Origin: Geothrix sp.
GTDB lineage: Bacteria; Acidobacteriota; Holophagae; Holophagales; Holophagaceae
Direction: 5' to 3'
Assembly (NCBI GenBank): GCA_030824075.1
Contig: JAVBYJ010000005.1
Span: forward strand, 124,001 to 188,000
Length of the DNA stretch: 64,000 nucleotides
Within the stretch, counting starts at the first letter, position 1; each line of letters begins with the position of its first letter. The notes beneath the pieces were generated by a model that did no database searches, was not told the origin of the DNA, and saw only the letters and a list, made by a program, of their open reading frames with translations. This document shows, piece by piece, positions 44,308-52,172 of this stretch. Made by a program: the position numbers and the translations under genes.

Positions 44308-44700
44308 ATGCGCCAGGCCATCCTCCTTCCCCTTTTCGTTTGCGCGACCCTCGTCGCCCAGGCCCCCAAGCCGGAGGCCAAGGCTTCCGCCGAGGTCAAG
44401 GTCGGCACCGCCGTTGAGAAAATGGAACTGCAGGGTGAAGCCGCCACCTTCAAGATCGCTGCCGGGACCAAGCTCTACGCCTGGACCAGGGTCACTGGCG
44501 CCGCTGAAAGCACCATCACGGTGGCATTCAGCAAGGGCGACCGCATCGCGAAGCAGGAACTGAAGGTGCCGCACTCCCCCTACCGCACCAATGCCTACCG
44601 CACCTTCCGCAAGGGCGATGAAGGCAGCTGGACCGTCAAGGTCCTGGCCATGGATGGTGCGGAACTTGGAACGGCCGCGTTCACGGTCGAGATCGAGTAG
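44308..44700 (+). CDS. DUF2914-domain secreted protein
   Basis: 130 residues: signal peptide (RQAILLPLFVCATLVAQ), linker rich in Ala/Lys/Pro, then a beta-rich DUF2914 domain (residues 45-130) with KLYAWTRVTGA, PYRTNAYRTFRKGDEGSWTVKVLAMDG and a final TAAFTVEIE strand. The family is thought to be periplasmic; function unknown. A GGAG site precedes ATG 44308. Confidence 0.75.
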   Translation: MRQAILLPLFVCATLVAQAPKPEAKASAEVKVGTAVEKMELQGEAATFKIAAGTKLYAWTRVTGAAESTITVAFSKGDRIAKQELKVPHSPYRTNAYRTFRKGDEGSWTVKVLAMDGAELGTAAFTVEIE

Positions 44701-44775
44701 CGTCCATCCTCAGTCGGCTGGGAAGGGCCGCGCGCCGGTAGGCGCTCCTTCACTGGGCTTTCGCCAGGAGAGACA

Positions 44776-45300
44776 TTGTCCATCGCCGCGTTCCTTGATG
44801 GCGCCCTTCCCGTAGGCGTCTCCATGTGGAAGCTCACCCAGCCCTGGTGGGAGTTCGCGCTACGGGGGCTGCTCGTCTATGGGTTCCTGCTGATCCTGCT
44901 CCGCCTGACCGGCAAGCGGCAGGTGGGCCAGCTGGCCCCCTTCGATCTGGTGCTGCTGCTGGTGCTGAGCAACGCGGTGCAGAACAGCATGAACGCGGGC
45001 GACAACACGGTGGCCGCAGGCTTCATCCTGGTGGCCACCCTTCTCGCGGCGAACGGCACGATGTCCTGGGTCACCCGGCGCAGCAAGCGGGCGGAGATCC
45101 TCCTGGAAGGGCGCCCACAGATCCTCGTGCACAACGGGGTGATGGATGAGGCCAGGCTGGCTTCCGAGCGGATCACGCACCACGAATTGATGGCGGCCGT
45201 GCGTCAGGCGGGGCTGTCCGAGGTGGCGGAGGTACACGTGGCCATTCTTGAAACCAACGGCCGCATCAACGTGATAGCCAAGGGAAACGCTGCCCCTTGA
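44776..45300 (+). CDS. YetF/DUF421 membrane protein
   Basis: 174 residues with three N-terminal membrane helices and a cytoplasmic DUF421 domain. Family features are the LRLTGKRQVGQLAPFDLVLLLVLSNAVQNS stretch near residue 40 and a C-terminal GRPQILVHNGVMDEARLASERITHHELMAAVRQAG block, interrupted by spacing. The start is TTG 44776; ATG 44824 is a shorter option. The role of the family is uncertain. Confidence 0.85.
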   Translation: MSIAAFLDGALPVGVSMWKLTQPWWEFALRGLLVYGFLLILLRLTGKRQVGQLAPFDLVLLLVLSNAVQNSMNAGDNTVAAGFILVATLLAANGTMSWVTRRSKRAEILLEGRPQILVHNGVMDEARLASERITHHELMAAVRQAGLSEVAEVHVAILETNGRINVIAKGNAAP

Positions 45301-45461
45301 CTTGGCGAATAAAAGGCGAAAACTGAAGGCATGAGCATCCAGCAGGAGCGACGTGTCCCTTTGGCGAAGCCGAAGCCCGCAGGGCGCGACACAAGGAGGC
45401 TCCTTCTCGGCAGGCGAAGCGCGCCGGAGCATGCGAAGCGGGCGATGGGCGGAGGTGCCGC

Positions 45462-46346
45462 ATGACACCCCTGTGGCCCTCGGAGCCACCGCTGCTCTTC
45501 AAGGACCTGCTTGTGGAGCCGGAGGAAGCGAAGTCCATCCTCCGGCCCCAGAAGGATGAGCGCTACGGGTTCGGGTTCGCCCTCAGCCCGTATCGCGGCT
45601 GTGGCCATGGCTGCCGCTACTGCTATGTCCGCGAATACCCCAACGCCCTCCACCGGCCCGAAGACTGGGGCGGGTGGGTGGCCCCCAAGCTGAACGCGCC
45701 GGAATTGCTCTGGTCCCAGCGGCACAAGCTCCATGGCGCGCGGGTCTTCATGGCCTCGGCGACGGATCCCTATCAGCCCCTGGAGCGGCAGTACCGCTTG
45801 AGCCGTCGCTGCCTCGAAGTGTTGCTGCTCTGTCCCACGACCGAGGTGATTGTCCACACCCGCTCACCCTTGGTGCTGCAGGATCTGGACCTGCTGCGGG
45901 CCTTTGGCGACCGGCTTTCGGTGGGCCTTTCCATTCCCACCGATGACGACACCGTGCGCCAGATCGTGGAACCCCACGCCCCGGCCATCCCCAGCCGATG
46001 GGCCGCCGCGGAGCGCCTGGCCGCGGCTGGAATCCAGGTCACCATCGGGATCGCTCCCCTCATGGCGGTGCATGACGCCAAAGCCTTCGCCCGGCGCGCC
46101 AAGGCCAGCGGCGCCACCCAGGCGTGGGTGGGCGGGCTCCGGCTGCTGAAGCAGGACCCCTTCTACAAGGTGCTGGCCGATCACGGCTGGCTGAAGGTTC
46201 TGGATCCCGAATACAAGGAGGGCATCCGGCAGGCGTTCGAGGAGGTGTTCCCGCACCGGAAACCACCACGTGTGCCGATGCCGCCGCCACCGCCAGCCGC
46301 GATCGTCATGCCCAGGCAGCCGGGGTTGTTCGACCGGGTGAGCTGA
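45462..46346 (+). CDS. SPL-like radical SAM protein
   Basis: 294 residues. A radical-SAM domain with the cluster motif C47-x3-C51-x2-C54 (CGHGCRYCY), as in the spore-photoproduct-lyase-related family. Also seen are MASATDPYQPLERQY, LSVGLSIPTDDDTVRQIVEP and GIAPLMAVHDAKAF. A true spore lyase is unlikely here; the family's substrate is unknown. A Pro-rich tail ends the protein. The 161 bases before it contain no feature I can name. Confidence 0.85.
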   Translation: MTPLWPSEPPLLFKDLLVEPEEAKSILRPQKDERYGFGFALSPYRGCGHGCRYCYVREYPNALHRPEDWGGWVAPKLNAPELLWSQRHKLHGARVFMASATDPYQPLERQYRLSRRCLEVLLLCPTTEVIVHTRSPLVLQDLDLLRAFGDRLSVGLSIPTDDDTVRQIVEPHAPAIPSRWAAAERLAAAGIQVTIGIAPLMAVHDAKAFARRAKASGATQAWVGGLRLLKQDPFYKVLADHGWLKVLDPEYKEGIRQAFEEVFPHRKPPRVPMPPPPPAAIVMPRQPGLFDRVS

Positions 46347-46416
46347 TGGACCAGCCGGGGAGACCCGAGGAGCCCTGATCTGCCGCTGATGAACGGGGAT
46401 GGAACGTGCGCTGGTC

Positions 46417-47085
46417 CTAATCGCTGTTCGTTGCCGGCTCTGCCAGGAGAAGTCTGTTTTTGGAGGTGATGTCCCCAGGTATCACTTGAGTGAACACCCG
46501 GTATCCCTGGAAGCGCAGGCGCGCCACACGGGTGGCATCGATGGCCAGCGGACCATCCAGCCACCCCTCCAGGCCGCCGAGATCGGCCAGCTTCAGGTCG
46601 TGGCAGCAGGGCAATACGGCCACGCAGGCCCCGGCTTCTACCGCCCGTTCGAGGATCAAATCGGTCAGCCCACCGCAGGCATGGGCCGAGACGACAAGAT
46701 CATCGCGATGCAGCGGCACGTCTCTTAGATCATTCTCGATATAGCTGACCCGGCCCTGCAATCTCGGCCACTCCTCGCACAACGAGGCTTCTAGGCGTGC
46801 GGCACTTTTCGGGATTCGCTGATCAACGGCCAATGCCTCAGGGGAGCTATCGTCAAGCAGGAGGAGGATCTGCGCCAGCAGACCGTGACCACAAGCCAGA
46901 TCAACAACCCGCCTTCCTCGGAATCGGCGCCGCACCCTTCGAGCCACTTCCCAGGCTTCGTAAAGTTCCTTACGGGGTAGACACCCCGCGCGACAGACAG
47001 CCCTGGCGATGGCGTCAAACAGGGTCTCCCCTGCAAATTGATGGAGCAGGTTTTCGGTGAGCCGATTGCGGGAAGAGCGGTCCAT
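46417..47085 (-). CDS. SAM-dependent methyltransferase-like protein
   Basis: 222 residues. The Rossmann-type motif I VVDLACGHGLLAQILLLLD starts near residue 60, followed by the acidic motif II (ALAVDQRIP) and a YIENDLRDVPLHRDDLVVSAHACGGLTDLI stretch. The substrate is unknown. GC content is higher than in the cassettes that follow on the same strand, so it is treated as chromosomal. The start is ATG 47085. Confidence 0.7.
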   Translation of the reverse strand: MDRSSRNRLTENLLHQFAGETLFDAIARAVCRAGCLPRKELYEAWEVARRVRRRFRGRRVVDLACGHGLLAQILLLLDDSSPEALAVDQRIPKSAARLEASLCEEWPRLQGRVSYIENDLRDVPLHRDDLVVSAHACGGLTDLILERAVEAGACVAVLPCCHDLKLADLGGLEGWLDGPLAIDATRVARLRFQGYRVFTQVIPGDITSKNRLLLAEPATNSD

Positions 47086-47144
47086 GGAATCAGGGGATCC
47101 TACGCGGAAGGCCAGGCAGTGGCGAAGGGACTTTCAGGTCGTGA

Positions 47145-47729
47145 TTACTCGAGGTGGCCCATCACGTCCTTCGCGACTTGCAGCGCCACATCATCCCAGA
47201 CCTTTTCTAACAGAGCGGTTTGACTGGAGCCACCGATCTTTGGGTCATGTCGTTTGGAGGTAAAGGTTTGTTTCCATTTCTTGCCGTCAAGATCGAAGGA
47301 GGCGATAAAAACACATCCGGCATCATCAATGGCAGGCGTGACGTTGAAAATGCCTGCTGAGTACTGAAAGGTGGACTGCGCAGATTCCACTGTGATTGTG
47401 AGCCGCTTTTTGGCGCCATCGTTTACGCCTACGGCCGCATCGATGGCTTCGCTAATTCGCTGGGATAAACCAATACCAGTCGGGATGCGCGTTCTACTCC
47501 CACCTCCCACAAATCCTGAGGCGCCCTGAACATCCGTCCGGTCCGGGAATTCCTTAGGAATCCAGAGCAGGGAAAGAGGTCCTTTGGACCGGGCATCGAA
47601 TTTTCTTGCCTCAGTGACGCTGTTGAAATTCAACCGGTGGCTAAATGGCAGATTCACCGTACAGGCCGTTAAGGCCAAAAGGGAACCGACCCCTAACCAT
47701 CTTGCAAGGGTTCCATCCACGCGAGTCAT
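47145..47729 (-). CDS. Lipoprotein of unknown function at the array's distal end
   Basis: 194 residues with a lipoprotein signal: a hydrophobic core, then the lipobox LTAC at about residue 20-23. No known domain; the C-terminal half holds a TALLEKVWDDVALQVAKDVMGHL amphipathic helix. A perfect AAGGAGG site precedes ATG 47729. It lies just beyond attC B with no attC after it. So it is either a last cassette whose attC was lost or a resident gene; AT-richer codon use hints at the former. Confidence 0.75.
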   Translation of the reverse strand: MTRVDGTLARWLGVGSLLALTACTVNLPFSHRLNFNSVTEARKFDARSKGPLSLLWIPKEFPDRTDVQGASGFVGGGSRTRIPTGIGLSQRISEAIDAAVGVNDGAKKRLTITVESAQSTFQYSAGIFNVTPAIDDAGCVFIASFDLDGKKWKQTFTSKRHDPKIGGSSQTALLEKVWDDVALQVAKDVMGHLE

Positions 47730-47779
47730 GCTTCCTCCTTGGAGTAGTCAATAAATGATGCACCAACCCTGGGCGAGCC

Positions 47780-47903
47780 ACCTGACGAATGAAGCTAATC
47801 GGCCCCGCCTGTGCCGAGGTGATGAGCGAAGCCGAGGAAGCGGGAAGGTGAAAGAGAGCGGAAGGCCATGCAGGTGGGGGTTGAGTTGAACACAAGGTTA
47901 GGG
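47780..47903 (-). repeat. attC site B (degraded)
   Basis: 124 bp ending in ACCTGAC (47780-47786) and GTTAGGG (47897-47903). The L-box pairing is weaker than in the sites near gltB, suggesting an old, decaying site. It follows the DUF2200 cassette. Confidence 0.7.
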
Positions 47904-47993
47904 AGTTGATCGTTGGATGGGTATTTATTCTAGTCGTTGTAATGTAAGTATTGAATCTATTCGAAATATAAATAAGGTTCATTGCATGAATTT

Positions 47994-48344
47994 TTATTGC
48001 CGCAAAATCTTATCCATGGATTTTCCTTTTGCGAGCTCATCGATGAGTTTGTCGAGATATCTGATTTTTTGAGTTATAGGATCTTGAATGTCTTCAACCC
48101 GAACCCCGCACACGACGCCTTTGATGAGTGAACTCTTTGGATGGATCGACGGGGCTTGGTCAAAAAAGGTTTGAAAATCGATGTTGACCATTGTGTGCCG
48201 AGTCAATTCATCACGCGTATAACCGGTCAGCCAGCAAATAATTGTGTCAACTTCTTCTTTTGTGCGGTTCTTGCGTTCGGCCTTTTGTACGTATAGCGGA
48301 TAGACGCTGGTGAACAACAACTTGGAGATTGGACGTGTGGACAT
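47994..48344 (-). CDS. DUF2200 family protein (cassette)
   Basis: 116 residues, clear DUF2200: KLLFTSVYPLYVQKAERK near residue 7, VDTIICWLTGYTRDEL near residue 32, SLIKGVVCGVRVEDIQDP near residue 71 and an LDKLIDELAKGKSMDKIL end. Function is unknown; the family is often found in integron cassettes and on plasmids. The stop codon TAA lies within a Lys/Gln-rich end. ATG 48344 replaces the longer frame. Confidence 0.92.
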   Translation of the reverse strand: MSTRPISKLLFTSVYPLYVQKAERKNRTKEEVDTIICWLTGYTRDELTRHTMVNIDFQTFFDQAPSIHPKSSLIKGVVCGVRVEDIQDPITQKIRYLDKLIDELAKGKSMDKILRQ

Positions 48345-48381
48345 AGCCACCTCTCTGAACCGTGCATGTTTTGTTTGATAT

Positions 48382-48505
48382 GTCTGGCGGATGAAGCTGA
48401 CCGGCCGCGCCTGCACCGAGGCGCTGGACGAAGCCGAGGAAGCAGGGAGATGAGAGAGAACGGAAGGCCATGCAGGCGGGGTCCGAGTTGAGCGGAGGGC
48501 TAGAC
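48382..48505 (-). repeat. attC site C (variant core boxes)
   Basis: 124 bp with core boxes GTCTGGC (48382-48388) and GCTAGAC (48499-48505). They depart from YCTAAC but complement each other almost exactly, so both ends changed together or were inherited as a pair. Confidence 0.75.
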
Positions 48506-48608
48506 ATCACAGGAATCCACCACGGTTGCATGAGCCGGAAGGGGGCAAAACAGCTGGGCTGATGGCAGGCGAATTCTGCGGCGTCTATGTATATAACAAC
48601 TCATAAGT

Positions 48609-48713
48609 TCACCTTTTATGGAGGTGGTCCAATGCCACAAGGAGCAGCTCGTTAAGATCGGCGAAGCATGGCCAGCGCTTGTGATCGAATTTGTCAAATA
48701 CATGTGTAAACAT
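48609..48713 (-). CDS. Possible tiny cassette ORF or gene remnant
   Basis: 34 codons (begins MFTHVFDKFDHKRW, ends LLLVALDHLHKR, then TGA) inside the 250 bases between the DinB stop and attC C. Its composition is protein-like, but there is no good ribosome-binding site. It is probably what is left of another cassette. Confidence 0.25.
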   Translation of the reverse strand: MFTHVFDKFDHKRWPCFADLNELLLVALDHLHKR

Positions 48714-48754
48714 TGTAGAAATAAAATTTATCTCCACAAAATGATTTTATAAAA

Positions 48755-49264
48755 TTACCAACTACCTGCGTATTCGAGATTGTAAGGCTTTGTGATATTT
48801 TCTAGTCTCATTCGCCGAAGTTTTACCAATTGGCGGATGTGGAGATTGTCATGCGCGACCCAACAGGCGAACATCTCGCCCGCGCTGATGGTTCGGTACT
48901 CCGTTGTATAAGTTTTATCCCAGTCTGGATTTAGCAATCCATTGAGCCATACAAAGGATTTTTCGCGTTCGACAAAGAATTTTGCCTGCATCTCAGCAAA
49001 GTCCTGATCGTTGTATTTTCGTTGCGTTGCCCAGCCTTCGGTATCAATCGAATGCCATTTTTCGTGTTGGCGGTGAAGAATGAAATCGAGATGTTCTCGA
49101 AAATCTTCACGCTCTTCATCGTATAAGTGGCACACCACTTCGAGAATCGACCACGACTCCGCCCTCGGTTTGAAGCGCGCGGCCTCCGCCTGAACTCCTG
49201 CCAATAGAGCGCGGATCATTTCGGTGCTGTATCGAAGTTCCTGATAAAAGCCGGTAAAGTCCAT
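48755..49264 (-). CDS. DinB-family protein (cassette)
   Basis: 169 residues of the DinB/YfiT-like four-helix-bundle superfamily, many of which are thiol-dependent or metal-dependent transferases. The metal-binding histidine pattern is present: one His in CHLYDEEREDFREHL near residue 45, and H-x4-H in AHDNLHIRQL near residue 141. A GGGAG site precedes ATG 49264. The real substrate is unknown. Confidence 0.88.
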   Translation of the reverse strand: MDFTGFYQELRYSTEMIRALLAGVQAEAARFKPRAESWSILEVVCHLYDEEREDFREHLDFILHRQHEKWHSIDTEGWATQRKYNDQDFAEMQAKFFVEREKSFVWLNGLLNPDWDKTYTTEYRTISAGEMFACWVAHDNLHIRQLVKLRRMRLENITKPYNLEYAGSW

Positions 49265-49308
49265 GTTGTCTCCCTTTTTATTTGCACAGATGGATTTTGC
49301 TTCTGTGC

Positions 49309-49430
49309 ACCTAAGGAATGAAACTGATCGGCCGGGCCTGCACCGAGGCGCTGAACGGAGCCGAGGAAGCGGAACGATGAAAAAGAACAGAAGGCCATGC
49401 AGGGGGGCCGAGTTGAGCGGAGGGTTAGGC
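49309..49430 (-). repeat. attC site D
   Basis: 122 bp bounded by ACCTAAG (49309-49315) and GTTAGGC (49424-49430). The stop codon TAA of the four-helix gene lies inside the second box. Confidence 0.85.
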
Positions 49431-49793
49431 GTGCGGGTGCTGCTTATCAAATTTTGACTCGGCACTGACAAGATGACGAATCAAGACGTGAGAGATTATG
49501 TTTACGCCAATGCCGGCAAATAGTGCGGGAAGCAAGTACAAAGCGATGGTCAGTTCGGAAATAAAGATGGCGTCTTCTTGCAGAGCAAATAGGTGTTTGG
49601 CGTTTGCAGACAAGGCCCGTAAAAGGTACAAGTCAATACATGCTATTGCGACGAAACTGAGCCCAAAAAACAAAACAGCGACTCGAGAGATGGCCTTTTT
49701 CGTAAACAGTACCCAATAGATTCCGACGGGTAGAACCAGTGAAAAGACCGTTAGGAGCCAGAACTCAAGCTGAGCGAATATAGTGATTTTCAT
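49425..49793 (-). CDS. Four-helix membrane protein of unknown function (cassette)
   Basis: 122 residues with about three to four hydrophobic helices (FWLLTVFSLVLPVGIYWVLF, VAVLFFGLSFVAIACIDLYL, LTIALYLLPALFAGIGVNII). No recognised family. Its TAA stop is supplied by the attC D core box, as often happens in gene cassettes. AT-richer than the chromosome. Confidence 0.75.
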   Translation of the reverse strand: MKITIFAQLEFWLLTVFSLVLPVGIYWVLFTKKAISRVAVLFFGLSFVAIACIDLYLLRALSANAKHLFALQEDAIFISELTIALYLLPALFAGIGVNIISHVLIRHLVSAESKFDKQHPHA

Positions 49794-49818
49794 TTGGGGG
49801 ACCCGTGGAAAGTGAAAC

Positions 49819-49937
49819 GCCTAACGAAAGCAGCCAGCCCCACCTGCGCGAGGCGCTGAACGGAGCCGAGGAAGCAGGGAGATGAGAGAGCGCGGAAGGC
49901 CATGCAGGCGGGGTCCGAGGTGAGCGGAGGGTTAGGC
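49819..49937 (-). repeat. attC site E
   Basis: 119 bp with perfect core boxes GCCTAAC (49819-49825) and GTTAGGC (49931-49937). Confidence 0.88.
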
Positions 49938-49943
49938 ATTACC

Positions 49944-50636
49944 TTATGTTCCGCTAGGGGATTGCGGTGCTTTTGCCCCCTTGATGAGTAGCCAGAAGAT
50001 AATAGGAAACTCCCCAAGAAGAAGTGGCATGGTTACTCGAGAAACCAAATGCTCGTAAGCAGGCAAAACGATGGATGTGACACTGCTCGTCAAATAGCCA
50101 AAGCCAGCAATCAACAATAAAACGCCCAATACCCGAGGAAAGAATGCGGATTTAATCACAAGGATGCCGAAGGGGAAAAGCCAGAGACCCCAAAATGCGG
50201 CAGCAAGATTGTTTCCACTGGTATTCAAGCGAAGAAAACCAAGAACCAGAGCGTCGATCTGAGGTTTCGAAAAAACAGATAAGTAACCACTGTCTTTCAA
50301 AAGAATCAGCGGTGCCATTTTGTTGAACAGATTAGCCATGCCGATGGCGACTCCGACTGAAACCAACAGCAGCATCAGAAGGGCATGCCAGCGGTCCGCG
50401 TCTTTGAGCAGGGTGTACAGGCTCACAATCAAGAACATGAAGATAAGAAGAGTGACAAAGTCGGTCAGTATGCCCAAGCGGTAAGTCGTTTCGGCGGCGA
50501 GGATGTTACGGACAGTAGCTGCGGCATCCTCTTGAACGATCAAATAAGAAAAGCCAAACATGTCCACGAGGCCTACAACCAAAAACAGGAAGTAAAGTGC
50601 TCCTGCCCGGTGTGCTTTCGCTTTGATTGAGTCCAT
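49944..50636 (-). CDS. DUF4386 membrane protein (cassette)
   Basis: 230 residues, DUF4386-like, with six hydrophobic helices. Visible are an N-terminal KAHRAGALYFLFLVVGLVDM, GILTDFVTLLIFMFLIVSLYTLLK, and the family's NLAAAFWGLWLFPFGILVIKS segment near residue 145. Function unknown. A strong GGAGGG site precedes ATG 50636. Confidence 0.88.
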   Translation of the reverse strand: MDSIKAKAHRAGALYFLFLVVGLVDMFGFSYLIVQEDAAATVRNILAAETTYRLGILTDFVTLLIFMFLIVSLYTLLKDADRWHALLMLLLVSVGVAIGMANLFNKMAPLILLKDSGYLSVFSKPQIDALVLGFLRLNTSGNNLAAAFWGLWLFPFGILVIKSAFFPRVLGVLLLIAGFGYLTSSVTSIVLPAYEHLVSRVTMPLLLGEFPIIFWLLIKGAKAPQSPSGT

Positions 50637-50720
50637 GTGGTCCCTCCAATCGAACGTGGCTTTCGGGGGAATTTCCTAAGACTGCAATTGACGGGTGGGT
50701 TTTGCCAGGGTTCCAGTGAC

Positions 50721-50844
50721 GCCTAAGGAAAGAAGCGAACCGGCCTCGCCTGCACCGAGGCGCTGAGCGAAGCCGAGGAAGCGGAAGGATGAGAGAGAAC
50801 GAAAGGTAATGCAGGCGGGGTCCGAGTTGAGCGGAGGGTTAGGC
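50721..50844 (-). repeat. attC site F
   Basis: 124 bp bounded by GCCTAAG (50721-50727) and GTTAGGC (50838-50844). The two arms pair as AAC-CGG-CCTCGCCTGCA against AACTCGGACCCCGCCTGCA, leaving an extra T and A on one arm. These are the extrahelical bases that fix attC strand and orientation. Confidence 0.9.
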
Positions 50845-50853
50845 AGACGTACG

Positions 50854-51417
50854 TCATTTTTTACCCTGGCCACTTGAATCATTGAAGTAGTTGTTGATGA
50901 TGATTTTGGGTGACTCTGATTTAGGTTTCATTGTGCGTAGCCATGCCAGTAAAGGAATGATGAAGGCGAGCATGCCGTAAAACTCGCCAGCATTCTTTGG
51001 GACAAGAAGTTGCTTCAACGTTGAGACTGAAGGAGTAAATTGCTCAACGAAGGCTAGAACCTTCTCTACTGGGTGAGAATTGATTTGAGCGTTTGATAAG
51101 CCTTGATATAACCTTTCTAACATCTCCTCGGTCGCTGGCGCGGCTTGGACCTGCTCGATGAAACGCTCAAGAAGCGGGATCGAAATGACATAGTTGTGCT
51201 CTTGGCATTTTGGACATTGAAGAACAATGTTCTCAATTTGCCCAGGATCCATACCTTCGGCTAACAGATTCTGGCAACTACCACAAAGCAGCGAGATGTA
51301 GCCCATGCCCTTGAAAAATGGCCCCTGGAACCCATCGCCTGCGACAAGAACCGTAGCCTCTCCGGCGGATGGCGGAGGGATCACAGGAAGGACAATGAAT
51401 GACGGACGATTCACCAC
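50854..51417 (-). CDS. Zinc-ribbon protein with C-terminal membrane segment (cassette)
   Basis: 187 residues. A four-cysteine zinc-ribbon (CGSC near residue 46, CPKC near residue 68) is followed by a helical region and one hydrophobic segment (YGMLAFIIPLLAWLRTM) near residue 155, then a charged/Asn-rich tail (KIIINNYFNDSSGQGKK) close to the end. The family is unknown to me. GTG 51417 is the start, with a GAGG site six bases upstream. Confidence 0.65.
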   Translation of the reverse strand: MVNRPSFIVLPVIPPPSAGEATVLVAGDGFQGPFFKGMGYISLLCGSCQNLLAEGMDPGQIENIVLQCPKCQEHNYVISIPLLERFIEQVQAAPATEEMLERLYQGLSNAQINSHPVEKVLAFVEQFTPSVSTLKQLLVPKNAGEFYGMLAFIIPLLAWLRTMKPKSESPKIIINNYFNDSSGQGKK

Positions 51418-51482
51418 GGCATGCCTCTATCAATTGGTTTTGATTATCGGCTCGGGAATTATTCTGAGGGGTTTTGAGAGAT

Positions 51483-51606
51483 GCCTAACGAAAGTAGCTA
51501 ACCGGCACCGCCTGCGCCGAGGCGAGGAGCGGAGCCGAGGTAGCTAGAAGTTGAGAGAGAACGGAAGGCAATGCAGGCGGGGTCCGAGTTGAGCGCAGGG
51601 TTAGCC
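51483..51606 (-). repeat. attC site G
   Basis: 124 bp bounded by GCCTAAC (51483-51489) and GTTAGCC (51600-51606). Its GGCTAAC box (minus strand) is the exact complement of the core in the gltB stop, as expected of one intact, possibly recent cassette. The stop TAA of the preceding gene lies in the box. Confidence 0.9.
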
Positions 51607-52161
51607 GCAGGACCGTGATTGAGATGGCTTGGCTGGGGATTGCTTACACAATTGTGCCTTGTAAATGCACAGGATATCTTCGATTTCACGCGGCTTGAGC
51701 CTGTGGAAGGCTCTCGGAAGCTCGAAAACCTGGAAGAATTCACGAGATACGTTAAGTCCCAGGCAGCGCGCGCCATTGCGTGTGCCTGCGTGAAGAAAGA
51801 CGACTGCCGGTTCGAGCTCCAATTTTGAGCCAATCCGAAGAGCTGTGTCGTAGACAGTGAGTTCACCTATGCCAGGAATGGGACGAATGAGTGAGCTAAC
51901 GATTTCATAAAGTTCTTCGAATGACTTCGTCTGACGAAGAATTGATTCCGCCTCAAGTAGCTTCATACGGCTTTCGCTCAAGACGCTCTCAGGGATTCGA
52001 CGCTGGTGTGAGAGCCGCTTGCCACCAGGACTTCTAGCGAGTGCTGCGAGTGAAATAGCTGCTTCAAGAGTGCGCTGGATCTCGAAGTACCGCTGTTCCT
52101 TCTCGGCGTCCTTGCGGTGCCGTTGGATGTAATCAGCGATGATTTCTTGGTAGATGGTCAT
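51601..52161 (-). CDS. Unknown cassette protein with possible helix-hairpin-helix
   Basis: 186 residues, helical. The middle holds a possible HhH segment (IRPIPGIGELTVYDTALRIG near residue 93), followed by a VFLHAGTRNGARCLGL segment. HhH motifs bind DNA non-specifically, so a nucleic-acid role is conceivable but unproven. It is the cassette nearest to gltB. ATG 52161 lacks a clear ribosome-binding site; translation could be coupled to gltB, whose stop is 14 bases away. Confidence 0.65.
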   Translation of the reverse strand: MTIYQEIIADYIQRHRKDAEKEQRYFEIQRTLEAAISLAALARSPGGKRLSHQRRIPESVLSESRMKLLEAESILRQTKSFEELYEIVSSLIRPIPGIGELTVYDTALRIGSKLELEPAVVFLHAGTRNGARCLGLNVSREFFQVFELPRAFHRLKPREIEDILCIYKAQLCKQSPAKPSQSRSCG

Positions 52162-52172
52162 GGTTATGCAGC

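Noticed and set aside
48247-48531. 94-codon minus-strand frame spanning attC C
   Set aside because: Runs through the attC repeat and overlaps the DUF2200 gene; the same shadow frame recurs in every attC copy (…PPLNSDPAC…), so it reflects the repeat and not a gene.
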